Part shown: piece by piece, positions 23,101 through 34,060 of the stretch
Layout of the letters: the number at the start of each line of letters is the position of its first letter
Numbering within the stretch: position 1 is the first letter of the stretch
Origin: Pelargonium nanum
Lineage: Eukaryota > Streptophyta > Magnoliopsida > Geraniales > Geraniaceae
Assembly: GCA_036897485.1 (NCBI GenBank)
Contig: JAYMTF010000543.1
Coordinates: forward strand, 1 to 34,060
Direction of reading: 5' to 3'
Length of the DNA stretch: 34,060 nt
Made by a program: the position numbers and the translations under genes
The notes under the pieces: model-generated
The model's input: only the letters and a program-made list of their open reading frames with translations
Databases searched by the model: none
Told to the model about the DNA's origin: nothing

Positions 23101-26100
23101 CAGAATATAAAAATCCAGATTGTGGGTTCCGGAAATGCAATTTGATACTGGGAAGGTTGCACTTAGATTTGGAGTATGCATCAATACTATCCACAAGTCT
23201 ACTTCTTAGCCAGATACAGCATGGTCTTTACAGGACTGGGGACAGTGAGAGGACAAGATCTATTTCACACTCTCCAAGAACTATTGAGGATCCTCCAGAA
23301 ATCAATTCAGGCTGTAAGTTTGAGTTCTATACTACGGAAGTGAAATCGACAATGCTCACAAAGCTTCCTGAAAAGTGTGTTCAACTTGGAGTATTCATAG
23401 CTGGTCCTCACATTCAAGTGTCACTGAGAAAGGAGGGGCTTCACAGTGACATAAAAAATAATAATCATATAGTTAATCCAGATGATATTTGCCTCTCATT
23501 TGATGTCCACAACATTGAACTTGCTACTTGGCCAACTTCAGAAGCCAACCTGGCATCATTGTCTGGGTCCCCAGGATTTAATGATGTAGAACCAGAGTGC
23601 CTAAGGTTGAAGAAGCCTCAGATAATTGATGTTCCAAAATCAGTCAATGAGAACTATATATCCCAGGGGCAGATTGCACTCAGTTCTTACTTGAGAGTAA
23701 GAGGTTTAAATGCCTACTTTGGGGACCTAGCAGAAAAACAGCAGAGTCCGGTCATGGTATTAGAGCCGATAGTTGTCCAGTTATCATTCGTCAGGTATGG
23801 ATTTTGGTCTTATGGTTTCACTATATATATATGCACATCAAAAAATTTTGGTATCTTATTTCATGGTGCTTCTATTTACAAGGGAGGAATTATTAAGAAA
23901 CAAACTTAAGACTCTATTAACATGATAACTTTAGTGCCCGATTTCTTATATTTCTAAAGTCCTTTGCAGAGTTCTTAGATTTTTCATTCTGAAAGTATAT
24001 TGTGGCTACTGAAATCTATTAGCTACTTGTTTCATGAATCTCTTGTTAAAAAATGTTATTTTCTAAAAACCGTGTCTTAAATTTAGGAGATACGAAGCAT
24101 GAGTAGGGTTATGGGTACCCGGTATGTCAGTACGACTATTTTTCAAAATGTCTAGGTACAGGGAGGATAATTATAATTAAAAATTAAATATATATTACAC
24201 ATATATATTTATTTTAAAGATTTCAACTATATTATCACTATCGACTAACAGGTAGCACAGTCTAGTATTAAGCATTGAGTGGATGGTTGACATGAGTAGT
24301 GATAAGTGAGACAATGAAACACAAAACTTTAAACAATTGTTAATATTTTCACAAACTACATACATGTAAGTGAAAGGCTGAGAAGATGATTAAGCGAAAC
24401 ATAATTTTTTCTAAAATTCTGATTTAGAAGAAGTCAGAAATCTTATAGAGAATAAAAGAAGAGAGGAAGGATATTAGTTCTGAACCTCTGGTTTGCAAAT
24501 TTTATTTTTACAGTGAATGGGTAGAAAACTGAAAAGAGGGAGGTGTTGATATGCAGTAATTGCAGATCTCGAGTATTTAATGTATCTTTTTTATCCTATG
24601 ATTACATAAAAAAATTCTTTATTTTTATTAAAACCCCGCAGATTAAATTATGTATATTTTGAAGTACCCCCAAGCCTTACCCACACAAAAATTAATGTTT
24701 ACTTGATTTGGGTAAGTACCTGGTACGTACCCATGATGTACCAATACCCGGTTACAGTAGTTCCTCGTAGGAGTACCCGTGCTTCATAGGGTGATCCGGT
24801 GATAGTTATCGCAATCAAATTTCTGTTAATGTGGGGATAAGACCTTATGATAAATTACAAAAACACTCGTGACTGGGTTGACAGTTGAAACTTGCACTTC
24901 TTGTTTTCCCTAGATGTGATTAGTATGATGAATGCAGACCTCATACACCCAGCCTGCTGAGGATCGGGGCTGGGACACATCACTTGTTTATCAACGGTTA
25001 TTATTTCTTAAAACATTAATGGGCTTATGGAAATTAAACTAGGAAATCATTTTTCTCATCTCATCCTTTAGAGGATGTATTTAGGAGAATGATCTTTCCA
25101 AATTGGTGGGGTTGGTTGGAGGGTTTTCAAGTTTATCTGATAGATATGGCAGATTTTCAATCATTTTTCCAATGACACTAAAATCTGATGCGGACAGATT
25201 TGGAGCAGTTTTTGACATGTATTTTTGTGTTCTGTGGCCTTTCCTGGTATGAGGGTGAATTTAGAATGCAGGTGAGTTGACTTGGTTTCCTTCTTGGTCA
25301 GGAAGTCATGGAGTGTAGGGTATTTTCTTTGGTTATAGGATGGGGTCCTTTACTGAGTCCATCCTCCGGTTTATAATTTTAAATACAGTTGAACTCTATT
25401 GATCTTGCATGAACACTTATTGTGTCTATCTAGCATGCCTTTTTCAATGGCCTTGAAACCATGCGGGTGAAGTTCGATATCATTTAGTGGATTATAATTC
25501 TAGTTTGATCCATGCTTGAAGCAGGCGGATATGTGACTTGGAAGCTGAGTGCTATTAGTCAGCCCCCCACACATTCAATGTGGATTCCATCTGGCATCAT
25601 GTGGCAATTTCCACTAATGGGGAGTGGGAGTATTGGATTTCAGCTGATTTTAGAGGCTAGTGGAACTAGAGCCGGCAATTTAGACCCGAAACCCGCGGGC
25701 CCCCGAAATCCTATCCGACCAACTTTGTGTCGGATCGGGTTGGAGTTAACTTGTCAAATTTTGGGTCAAAACGGGCAATTCCGCACGAACCAGCACATTT
25801 TATGCCTAAAAAGTGAAATCCCACCTGCCCAAAATCTGAATGAACCCAAAGCCCTTTCAGGCTGGATTCGAGTTTGGCTTTATCAACCCAAACAAACCCG
25901 ATCCGAACCCATAATTGCCACCTCTAAGTGGAAGTAGTCGGGTTTTCTATTTTATTTTATTATATATTTTTATTTTAAACTACCCATTTCTGTATTGGGG
26001 AATTCATTTTGTCTGGCTATTTTCTTTTTCATCACATGATCTTTTTCAGAATATTCTATGTTTAGCCAAGATACTTAACTTTTACTTTTAGATAGTATGG

Positions 26101-29100
26101 CTTTCCACTGAAAATAGTGTGACATACAGTGATAACTTTACTTGGATATGAAAGTGAAATATGAACCTTCTCTGAGATGAAATCATTGCATTTATTCTGT
26201 GCTTATTTTGGGGCTGCTACAAAGTTTTCTAGATTGATGTTTCCATTGAATCCCTGTTTAGATTTGAGTTTATTGCCTTATTTCTGGAACATGTGAATCA
26301 TTATGAGAAATCATGGAATAAAACACATATTATTATACATCTTTTGCAGGGAGTGTCTTCACTCATTGAGCACAAGTGTCGTTGCTTTTTCAGCAGCTTT
26401 GTGTGGGGTGGCTCAAGGATTAACTGTTCTTGCATTCATGGATGAGACGTATGTTTTGTTAAAGGTGAAATTATTATTGATGTTATTTTGTGTGTCTAAT
26501 AAGTTTGGTGACAAAGTACATTTTTATTCATACTCTTGTTCTTCAACATGTGTTTCTTTTTGTTCTTTTAATGATACTCAATTGTTGCTCCCTTATCAAT
26601 TATTTCTTTCTCTATTTTGGACCATTTGGTTTTGTCTTCTTTACTTAATGGTTCAACTAGTTTGTTAAGTGCTACTCTAGCCTTCTTATTTTTGTGTCCT
26701 AAATGAGCATTTAGTGTAATCTGAACTGAAGATAATGTTATAGTTTCAAAGAAGTTTCACAACCCACTTCCCTCACATTCAAACTCTTGCCAAACACCTA
26801 TGACATCGTTTCAAATTCTAGACTTTTATCATGCAGCCTTTAAGTTTTTCGTAGTAGTGGATTTTTCAAGTACTATAGTATGGACTGGCCACATTTTCTA
26901 GACTTATATGGTCCAAGTAAAAGAGTTTTATGCAGTTTTACTACTTGTTATTTATTTTGTATATTACTTGTACCATCTTATTAATATTTTTTCTCCTCTT
27001 GACAGATGGTTTTAGGTTTACTTTCTGCCATATCAGATGCTTTTAATGGCTACGATTCTATACCTTTTCAAGAACTTATGATGAGGCAACATATGCTGTT
27101 TTCTGAACCAGCAACTGGGGAGACTACTGCAAACGGAACCACATCAATTCATAAGCATACTATACTCTCAATAAATGGCACTTTTAAGCTATCATCAATG
27201 GATGTAGTTCTACATAATTCCAGGATAAGCAACAATTTGGAGAGTACGTACACCCTTGAGGCTTTAAGTAGAGAAAAGCTGCCTGATAGTGTTTTGCCTG
27301 ATTGTGGAATCTGGATTTCTGTCCCGCAAACATGTTTTGAGATCTCATCTGAAGAAGGGAAATTAGAAGTTCTAACTAACTTCTTAGGATTTCGATCTGT
27401 AATTTTTAGATATCAGAATCAGAGAGGAGAGAGCGTTGATTATCAGCCCAAACTTAAAAATCTGCTGAAGCAAACTGTTAATTGCTTATATGAAATATCC
27501 CTTTCTGATTGTAAGTTTACTTTATGGTTTGGTCCACCTCAGAATGCCTCATCTTCGTGGATTGTTAGTGATGCAATTGCCAGTTCTTCTGGGAGTAATC
27601 CATTGTTGGAGAATTCTTCCTTGATACCTGATTCTGAAACATCAAGTGCTCAATCTATTGGCATAGTTCAGAAGTTAGGGTCTTCTTCAAATATTCTATC
27701 ACCAGCCTCCAATCAATGTCTTCTATTGAACGTTGTACTGGGTGAAATTTTTGTTGTGAAGTGCTCATTAAAGAATCATTTGGTTGTTGCACATCAATTG
27801 AATGAGGTGCTACTATCACTTTCTGTTGGGGGGGAATTTCAGACGATGTTTTGTGGAATGCAGGTGCTAATTTTGTGGATTACCTATTAGTCTTTACTGG
27901 TTTGTGCTTTTCTTACTCATATGATTATGATATGGTCTACCTCAGAATTAATTTTTTTTTCATTGTTAAGTTTTAAATCTCATTGTTATTATGAAGAGTG
28001 TAGAATACTGATTTGTACATATTACAATGCTAAATTTTCTATGTGATTGACACGTTTTTCAATTGGACAGGGTTGTTATCTTTTCCTTGAACCAACAGCA
28101 TTGACAGCTTTTGTTCATTATTTTTCTTCATATCTTCACTGCGGCACAAAACTTCTGTTTGATAGACATATTAAAGGAGTTGAACATGATATGGATGTAA
28201 CTAGGCAAAATGGTCACTTTGTTAATGAAGTTTCACAAGAGATGCTGCATACATCTACACAAGCGAAATGGGAGCTTCCGGAAACTATAATCATCAATCT
28301 GTCTCAAGTTTCTTTTGTTATTGTGATTGAAGAAGAATCTGGTATATGCATTCCCCTTGTAGTTATATATTATTGTTATTTTTATGCCTAATGTATCTAA
28401 CTATTTAATCCACTTGGTAGGTGGCATTCGGGAGCTTGTAGTAGAGGTTAATGGCCATTTGAAACTTGAATTGGAAAATATGAGAAGAATACTAATATTA
28501 GACCTGTCCCAATTTTCCATCCTTTCTCAAATTTTCAATGAAGACATGAAAGATAAAATTAAGGTTTCTCATTTTTCTTCCGTTCCATCAAGCTCTTTAT
28601 CATCTTCCTTTGTACCTAGAGACCCTCCAGCATCTCAGGGTAGGGAAGCTGATGTTGCCAGTAACTCAAGAGAACCTGTTTCCCCGAATGAAAGTTTTGA
28701 AAATTCCTCTGTATCTGAAGCCATTTGTGTAGATAACCGTAGCTACATCTTGAAGCATTTAGCTGTCTCCATATCAGTTGAAAAGCCATCAGGGTCTGCA
28801 GAAGGTCCTCTGCTCATAAATCGAGTATGGGTTGGCACTGGTTCTATTTCAGGTTTTGATGTGACGGTCTCTCTTGCTGAAATACAGGTGAGTTGTGATA
28901 TTTTCTGTCTTAGAAATACTTATTACTGTCTTATCTTTGACCTGTTCTTAACATCAACGAATCAAATGCATGCCTTGGTTCAGAAAAACACGTGTTGAGG
29001 TAGTTGTTACTGCACTCTAACCTGTTTGTATTGCAACAGACGATTATGTCCACTGCTGAATCCTTTTCTGAGATATTTGGAAAAGGGACAAGCAGTGAAT

Positions 29101-32100
29101 TGAAACAAAATCACAGGTCCAGTAGTCAAGAAAGTGAGAATAGTTTGGAAGAAATGGTTCCAAATGGTAAATAAACCTTTTCAACTTTTTTGTTTTGTTT
29201 ACTGTTTGCGAGTTGGGGGAACTGGAACTAACCATCCTATGAATCGTGCAGGAGCAATTGTTACAATTCAAGATGTCCACCAACACATGTACTTTTCAGT
29301 CGAAGGCGAAGAAAATAAGTACACTTTAGCTGGGACATTTCATTACTCTCTTGTAGGAGAAAGAGCTCTCTTCAGGGTATGGAATTTCTAGTCAAATTTC
29401 ACACACTGAATAGTTTATTTGGATGAAACAAAATTGGTGAGTCACTGACAAATAATTCTTTCATCTATAAGCTTAGGCACTTTACACTTAGCTTTTAGAG
29501 TTAGCCGATGTTCAACAAGATATGAAACAGCAAAGCCAAGGTTCTCCCCCATAGAAAATGATCCATATAAATGTATAATTAAATAATACTGCAGTATCAG
29601 TTTAAGCTATTAGAGTAAGCATTTGATTGACACCAAAAGTAAGATATTCTGATATTAATGAATTGTGCAGACATATATTAGGCCTTTTTTTGCAGAATAT
29701 TTGGTGCTCCAATTATGTGCAAAGACTATTGGTTAAATGATACAGTGTTTTGAAGAAATAATTTTGCTTGATTATGTGTATGAACCATATTTTTGGTCTT
29801 GTTAGTGGACCAACTCAACTAAAAGTATAAGCTGACAGTTAAAGGCCCAATATTAATTTTATACTCTTAACACCTTCCCCACATGCAAATCCATTATCCC
29901 TTCGCACATGCAGAAGTCTTCTTACCATGTGATGAAATTTAGTTAGGGTGGCTGCAACAAGACTCGAACTTGTGACCTTTTAGTCGGCAAGACTCTGATA
30001 CCATGCTAAATTTCATTAATTGGGTTACACATAATGGTTTGAGTTTTCACTACTAAAAGGTGAACCTATTAGTAGAGCTTCACTTGCATCATTATATGTA
30101 ACCCATTATTGAAATTTGAAATGGTATCAGAGCTTGTTTTGATTCAGGTTTGGACCCGTTTACACTGCCTCCCCTTGCGGTCTCTGCCGCGCTTGCAGAT
30201 GAGCATGCCTATAACGGCCTATGTGTGGAAGAAAAATACCTACACGTGAGGGGGAATACTGATTTAAAAAGCTCAACATGTTGAGCCCACCGATAAAAGA
30301 AAAATGTGACACGTGAGGGGAGTGTTGAAGTGAGTGAAATAAGTCTTACATTGATAAATACGAATAATGGTGCAAGTGAAACTCTACTAACAAGGTTGAC
30401 CTTTTAGTAGTAGACCAATCCATTAAATGTAGCCCAACTAATGAAATTTAACAGGTCTCATGTAATGCTCTTCTTTTAGTCAACATTTTGTATTAGTAAT
30501 TTCCCTATGTTCATTGGTTATCATTTTTTTAATATTATTATTAAAACCACCTCAAGAGATTGCAGTATCCATTCTACTCTTTTGTTGCTTTGTTTCTTCT
30601 CTTCTTTTTCCTTCTTTTGTCTCCCTCTTAAATTTTTTTTTAATCCTTCTCTTCTATAAGAAGTTAATTGCATATTACTTGTGATGTTTCTTGCTTGTCA
30701 GTATATAATAATAATTTGATATTGTTCAACTCATATACCAAATATACCATTAATCTCTTTATCTGATTCTTGATCATTCATTTTTTTCTTATTCAGCTAA
30801 AAAGGTGTTCCAACTTTTTTTATGATGTCACCATGAATATATACTTAAAACCTCCTGCTTTGACCTATGTATAGGTCAAATACCACAACCAGTGGAAGTG
30901 GAAATCACCAGTCCAATGGTTCTCCTTGACATCATTGCATGCTAAATCGAAATTAGGGGAACCATTGCGATTGAACTGTCGTCCAAGGTCAGGCTTTGTT
31001 GATATCTCCAGCACTGATGATAGCACATGGGCACTTTGGAAAACACTTCCTTGTGAGCATGAAAACTACAAGGATGATATGGACTGGGAGCCACATAAGC
31101 AGTTGGTTAAAAACACGTTTTACCTAGTGAATAAGAAGAATGATCATGCTGTTGCTTTTGTAGATGGGGTTCCAGAGTTTGTTTCGAAGCCTGGAAATCC
31201 ATTCAAGCTGAAAGTGTTCCATGATATCTCTTTCACTCCTGAAAATTTAAGGCTAGATAGCCACTCTCCTCAGGCTTCTGGGATTGATCTTCAACAAGAG
31301 AGAAGTTTTGGGGCGATTCATGCTCAGCCTTTCATTGATATCGTCATTGATAAAATCACTTTCACAATAGTTCATGAACTCTTAGATAGAAGGGAAATGC
31401 TTCCAATTCTTCGTGGTTGCGTTAATAATATCCAACTAATTGTTCAGATTCTGCCTACCAAAGTCAGGGTTATAAGCACATCAACTGTGGCTATGTATTA
31501 CTTTGATGCCCAGGCAAACTCTTGGTGAGTATTTAAGCAGAACAAATTTCTACCTCTTCATTATTCTTTTTGCATACATTTTCTTAGCAATCATCTTTTT
31601 ATATCTGCAAGGTTTTATTTATTTTCATCTTGTTTTTATTGTAGGAGAGAACTTCTGCGCCCGGTTGAAATTTGCATTTTTTATCGTTCTAGCTTCCAAG
31701 TTCAGCATGGAGCTCCTGTTCGTTTCTATTGTAGAAGTAAAGAGGTGAGGATTTTGGAATATTTAATATATTCTACTGTCCAACAACTCATTTGTGTTGC
31801 CCACAATATCCTTAACAATTTTGTTGTGTCATACTGACAGTTGGAGATCTCAATTACTGAAGTTTCCTTGGACATACTTCTTATTGTGATAGGGCAATTA
31901 AATTTGGCTGGTCCCTTTTCAGTGAGAAGTTCCTTGACTTTGGCTAACTGTTGCAAGGTTCTCTACTCCATTATTTAATCAGCTTGATTAATTCTCTAGT
32001 TTGGTAGTGTATTAATTTTTGAACTTTTACCAGATATGGTGTGAAAATTGTTATTGCTTAATATAAAATTTGATTAGTAACAGAATAACTGACCTGGATG

Positions 32101-33649
32101 AGTTGGTGGAATTGTTTTGTACTGCATATGACGTCTTTATTTCTGCAACACAGTCATGTGACATGTGTGCACATATATACTAATTTTCTAATAAGCAGTC
32201 CTTCTTCTGGTTTTATCAAAACCATTATAACAATTCTACTTGGCAGGTTGAAAACAAATCAGGCTTAAGCCTTATCTGTCATTTCTATAACAAGCAAACT
32301 GTAACAATAGCCAGAAAACAGTCTTCTTCAGTTTTCTTAAGGTACAGTCTTGAACTACAATCATTATCTTGAATATTCTTCTTAAATTATTTTCCCCTTT
32401 CATAGACATTGTGTACTGGCTTTTCTGTTTGTTACTTAGTATAGATTTTCAAGTAAGCTATAGTCGTGTTATAATCCTACTTTATCAAGGCATCTGGAGT
32501 GTGTAGATCTGGGGTGCATTTATTACATTGGACTAGTAAAAGGAATAAATTTGATTACATATTCATTTCTCAGCCTATGTCAAAGACCATTTTCTTTCTT
32601 GTGGACCAAAACTTTAGGTGCTTCCCCATCAGGGAGCACACTGTGGATGTCTTTCTATATTCATAACAAACTTAACTACATGGGTGCAGTAGTTTATTTT
32701 ACAGCATTTAATGCTCTTAGTAGCGATCTCATAATTATCTCTAGGAAATGATAGTTGTGTGTTTGTATGTAACTAATACTACAAATGTTTGTATGTAACT
32801 AATACTACAAATGTTTGTACCTAGAGATTTTTTACACATACAGCACTCACACAAAGAAACTCATCCACATATTTCTGTATATATATTTGTTAATACATGA
32901 TTGATAGATCTTTAATTGAAACATTTGCAAGGCACTCAACAATACAAGATCAACCTTCAGAAACTGTGCCAGTTGTTTCAATCCAACTCTCTGTTCCTGG
33001 AATGTTTTCAACTTCTTCAATTCTTCTTTCTCATTTAGAAGATCGAGCACTTGCTTGGAGAACACGTATAATATCTCTTAAAGGTATGTTAAGCCATTAT
33101 CTTCTCTACTATTGTTCTGTGTAACATTTTGATTAATTTACTTTTGAATCAATCCATTGATTCTTGTTTGCTAGTTTCGTAATTGTCAAGATTTAGAGTT
33201 TGTTATTATGTATCATCTACTTGGATTAACCCTAGCTCTGTTTCATGTGCAGATTCCAGATCTTACCCTGGGCCATTTGTTGTGGTCGACATCACGAAGA
33301 AAATTGAGGTATTTACTTAAATTATTCCCTCTTTCAAATCCGCACCCCATTAAGTTGATTAAAATACATTATTCTATTGATTCTTTTTCTTTCCTCTCTT
33401 CTCATTTATAAATTATAATTTGTTGCTCGTTGAAGGATGGCTTGTCAATTGTGGTATCTCCTCTAATAAGAATACATAATGAAACTGAGTTCTCACTGGA
33501 GTTGCGATTTCAAAGACCTCAAGAAAATAAAAGTGAGTTCGCTATTTTGGGGCTTAAGAGCGGAGATACACTGGATGATTCCATGGCAATGTTGGATGCT
33601 ATAAATTTGTCAGGTGGCTTCAAGAAGGCACTGATGTCCTTGAGTGTTG
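20187..33649 (+). CDS. VPS13/chorein-family bridge-type lipid transfer protein, N-terminal half
   Basis: Partial gene running off the right edge; 16 coding exons give about 1,976 residues with consistent phases. Exons: 20187-20467, 20578-20677, 21594-23794, 26350-26464, 27006-27863, 28071-28341, 28421-28887, 29040-29166, 29252-29376, 30875-31524, 31645-31744, 31841-31957, 32247-32341, 32932-33083, 33253-33308 and 33436-33649. The N-terminus MFFSKLIRQRLASLLQPWLR followed by LGLIRSQATATNLRFDAAAL is a chorein-N domain. The 2.2-kb exon continues the lipid-channel region (repeating beta segments, plus a helical segment with PAEAVAQARRIARYKAALK). DGLSIVVSPLIRIHNETEFSLELRF near the end begins a VPS13-adaptor-type region. 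VPS13 proteins move phospholipids between organelles at contact sites. Arabidopsis relatives include SHRUBBY (VPS13S) and VPS13X; I cannot tell which is the orthologue. The start is the first ATG of the conserved N-terminus. Confidence 0.92.
20973..21172. mobile_element. MITE (about 200 bp) in intron 2 of the VPS13 gene
   Basis: The left end reads AGGTAGCATTATTATT and the reverse complement of the right end reads AGGTAGTGTTTGGATT. Inside, AAGAATCAGAATGGAAATGA and GAATCTCATTCC mirror a right-hand block that reads AATCAAGAATGGGAATGAAA in reverse complement. The whole can fold back on itself and has no coding capacity. The family is unresolved and the ends are approximate. Confidence 0.65.
24089..24789. 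mobile_element. Non-autonomous inverted-repeat element (about 700 bp) in intron 3 of VPS13
   Basis: The left end reads TACGAAGCATGAGTAGGGTT then ATGGGTACCC. The reverse complement of the right end reads TATGAAGCACGGGTACTCC, followed inward by CCGGGTATTGGTAC and GGGTACGTACC. The GGTAC-rich subterminal motifs are repeated on both arms. The inside is AT-rich and non-coding. It sits in the 2.5-kb intron between 23794 and 26350. The GAAGCACGGGTA end resembles ends of plant DNA-transposon MITEs. No clear target duplication was seen. Confidence 0.65.
25659..25934. mobile_element. hAT-type MITE with 8-bp target duplication
   Basis: The element spans 25667-25926 (260 bp). Its left end is TAGAGCCGGCAATT and the reverse complement of its right end is TAGAGGTGGCAATT, 12 of 14 identical. 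It is flanked by AGTGGAAC (25659-25666) and AGTGGAAG (25927-25934), a 7-of-8 matching 8-bp target duplication typical of the hAT superfamily. Subterminal CCCGAAACCCG and AACCCGATCCGAACCC motifs are transposase-site-like. It is GC-richer than the surrounding intron and has no transposase. Confidence 0.85.
29800..30004 (-). mobile_element. TRIM-like LTR retroelement piece, reverse orientation
   Basis: Read on the minus strand, TGGTATCAGAG (30003-29993) is a primer-binding site for initiator methionine tRNA. It follows an LTR-like end. About 110 bp of internal DNA then leads to a purine tract GTGGGGAAGG and TGTTAAGAGTATAAAATTAA, which looks like the start of a 3' LTR. There is no coding capacity. 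It lies in the VPS13 intron 29377-30874. Confidence 0.55.
30005..30453 (+). mobile_element. TRIM-like LTR retroelement, fused head-to-head to an inverted copy
   Basis: TGGTATCAGAGC at 30122-30133 is a methionine-tRNA primer-binding site. About 190 bp of non-coding internal DNA ends in the purine tract GTGAGGGGAG, followed by a TG...CA repeat of 131 bp at 30323-30453 that looks like the 3' LTR. The 5' LTR is not normal: the DNA at about 30022-30102, read in reverse complement, matches 30366-30430 of the 3' LTR (GCAAGTGAA, CTCTACTAA, CCTTTTAGTAG in the same order). The left partner is therefore inverted. Confidence 0.55.
32761..32819. repeat. Tandem duplication, 26-bp unit, 2.3 copies
   Basis: The unit GTTTGTATGTAACTAATACT plus ACAAAT occurs at 32761-32786 and 32787-32812 without mismatch, then a partial GTTTGTA. 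It lies in the VPS13 intron between 32341 and 32932. It looks like replication slippage. Confidence 0.9.
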
Positions 33650-34000
33650 GTATGAATTGTCAAATCCACTTATGTTAATTACATCATAACCTATTCTTGC
33701 TTACCCATTTTGAACTTCTATATTATATTATACCATACAGTTATTCTTCATCCTCTATTCCTCTTCTCTCATTTGTCATAATCATAATTGTAGAGAATAT
33801 GAAATGCTATTGTTAATATTGATGTAGAACAGATGCCCTTTGTATAGAGCATTACAAGGTTTGATTCAATTAAATAGGAAATAGCCTTAACAAAGGCTTA
33901 ATTTATGGAGCCTATTGATCTAATCAAAATAATGCATACATAAAGAAATCTCATATATTATGGGATTCTAAATATCTCAATTATTATATACTAGTTTATA

Positions 34001-34019
34001 TCCCGTGCGTTGCACGGGA
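34001..34019. repeat. Perfect 8-bp stem, 3-base loop hairpin
   Basis: TCCCGTGC GTT GCACGGGA forms a perfect stem-loop in very AT-rich DNA 40 bases from the right edge. CCCGTGC-x-GCACGGG motifs are frequent at plant transposon ends, so an element may begin here and continue outside the window. Confidence 0.55.
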
Positions 34020-34060
34020 AAGAAAAATATATTTTTAATTATATTATATTTATATAAATA

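Noticed and set aside
25512-25937. A 141-codon open frame on the plus strand.
   Set aside because: It mostly covers the hAT MITE, and its Pro/Arg-rich translation comes from the element's CCCGAACCC-type repeats.
26303-26668. A 121-codon open frame on the plus strand.
   Set aside because: Only 26350-26464 is a VPS13 exon; the rest reads into flanking introns.
1-34060. CRISPR arrays, bacterial operons, rRNA or tRNA genes.
   Set aside because: No regularly spaced direct repeats, ribosomal sequence or cloverleaf with both A and B boxes was seen. The tRNA-like strings near 30,000 are LTR primer-binding sites.

Overview
This window is nuclear genomic DNA of a flowering plant, most likely a eudicot. 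The evidence is intron-rich genes with GT/AG introns, AT-rich intergenic DNA and introns, many small non-autonomous transposons and LTR-retrotransposon scraps, and plant-specific protein families (VRN1/REM-type B3 factors, ROOT UVB SENSITIVE/DUF647, JINGUBANG-type WD40). The species cannot be fixed from the sequence alone. Every gene that could be modelled lies on the + strand.

Layout. (1) 1-9.7 kb is a tandem cluster of B3-domain (REM/VRN1-like) transcription factor genes. Positions 1-350 match the DNA just downstream of the first complete gene, so a further copy ends just left of the window. Complete copy A (1605-4798, 11 exons, 753 codons) carries four B3 domains. Copy B (6651-9658) carries three B3 domains and has a one-base reading-frame conflict near 8406-8502. 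A MITE of about 610 bp sits between A and B. (2) 11.2-15.8 kb holds a complete 10-exon RUS-family gene (518 aa), with a MITE in one intron. (3) 16.2-16.6 kb holds a decayed RNase H domain of a LINE-type retrotransposon. (4) 17.5-18.8 kb holds an intronless, GC-rich gene for a seven-WD40 protein of the JINGUBANG type. (5) 20.2 kb to the right edge holds the first 16 coding exons (about 1,976 residues) of a VPS13/chorein lipid-transfer protein. Its introns carry several transposons: a MITE at 20.97 kb, a palindromic element of about 700 bp at 24.1 kb, a 260-bp hAT MITE with an 8-bp target duplication at 25.67 kb, and inverted TRIM-like LTR pieces at 29.8-30.45 kb.

The genes do not form a shared pathway; this is an ordinary euchromatic plant gene neighbourhood. 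The B3 cluster is the evolutionarily active part, with tandem copies, internal domain duplication, intron gain or loss and a possible frameshift. I see no clearly new biological system. The best second-look items are the B3 cluster's birth-and-death pattern, the B-copy frame break, two tiny insertions that share a T-run plus GAAGG(G)A signature inside target duplications, and the inverted LTR structure in the VPS13 intron.

Gene models were built by reading splice junctions by eye and checking phase. Exon totals divide by three for the A gene and the RUS gene. They do not for the B gene.
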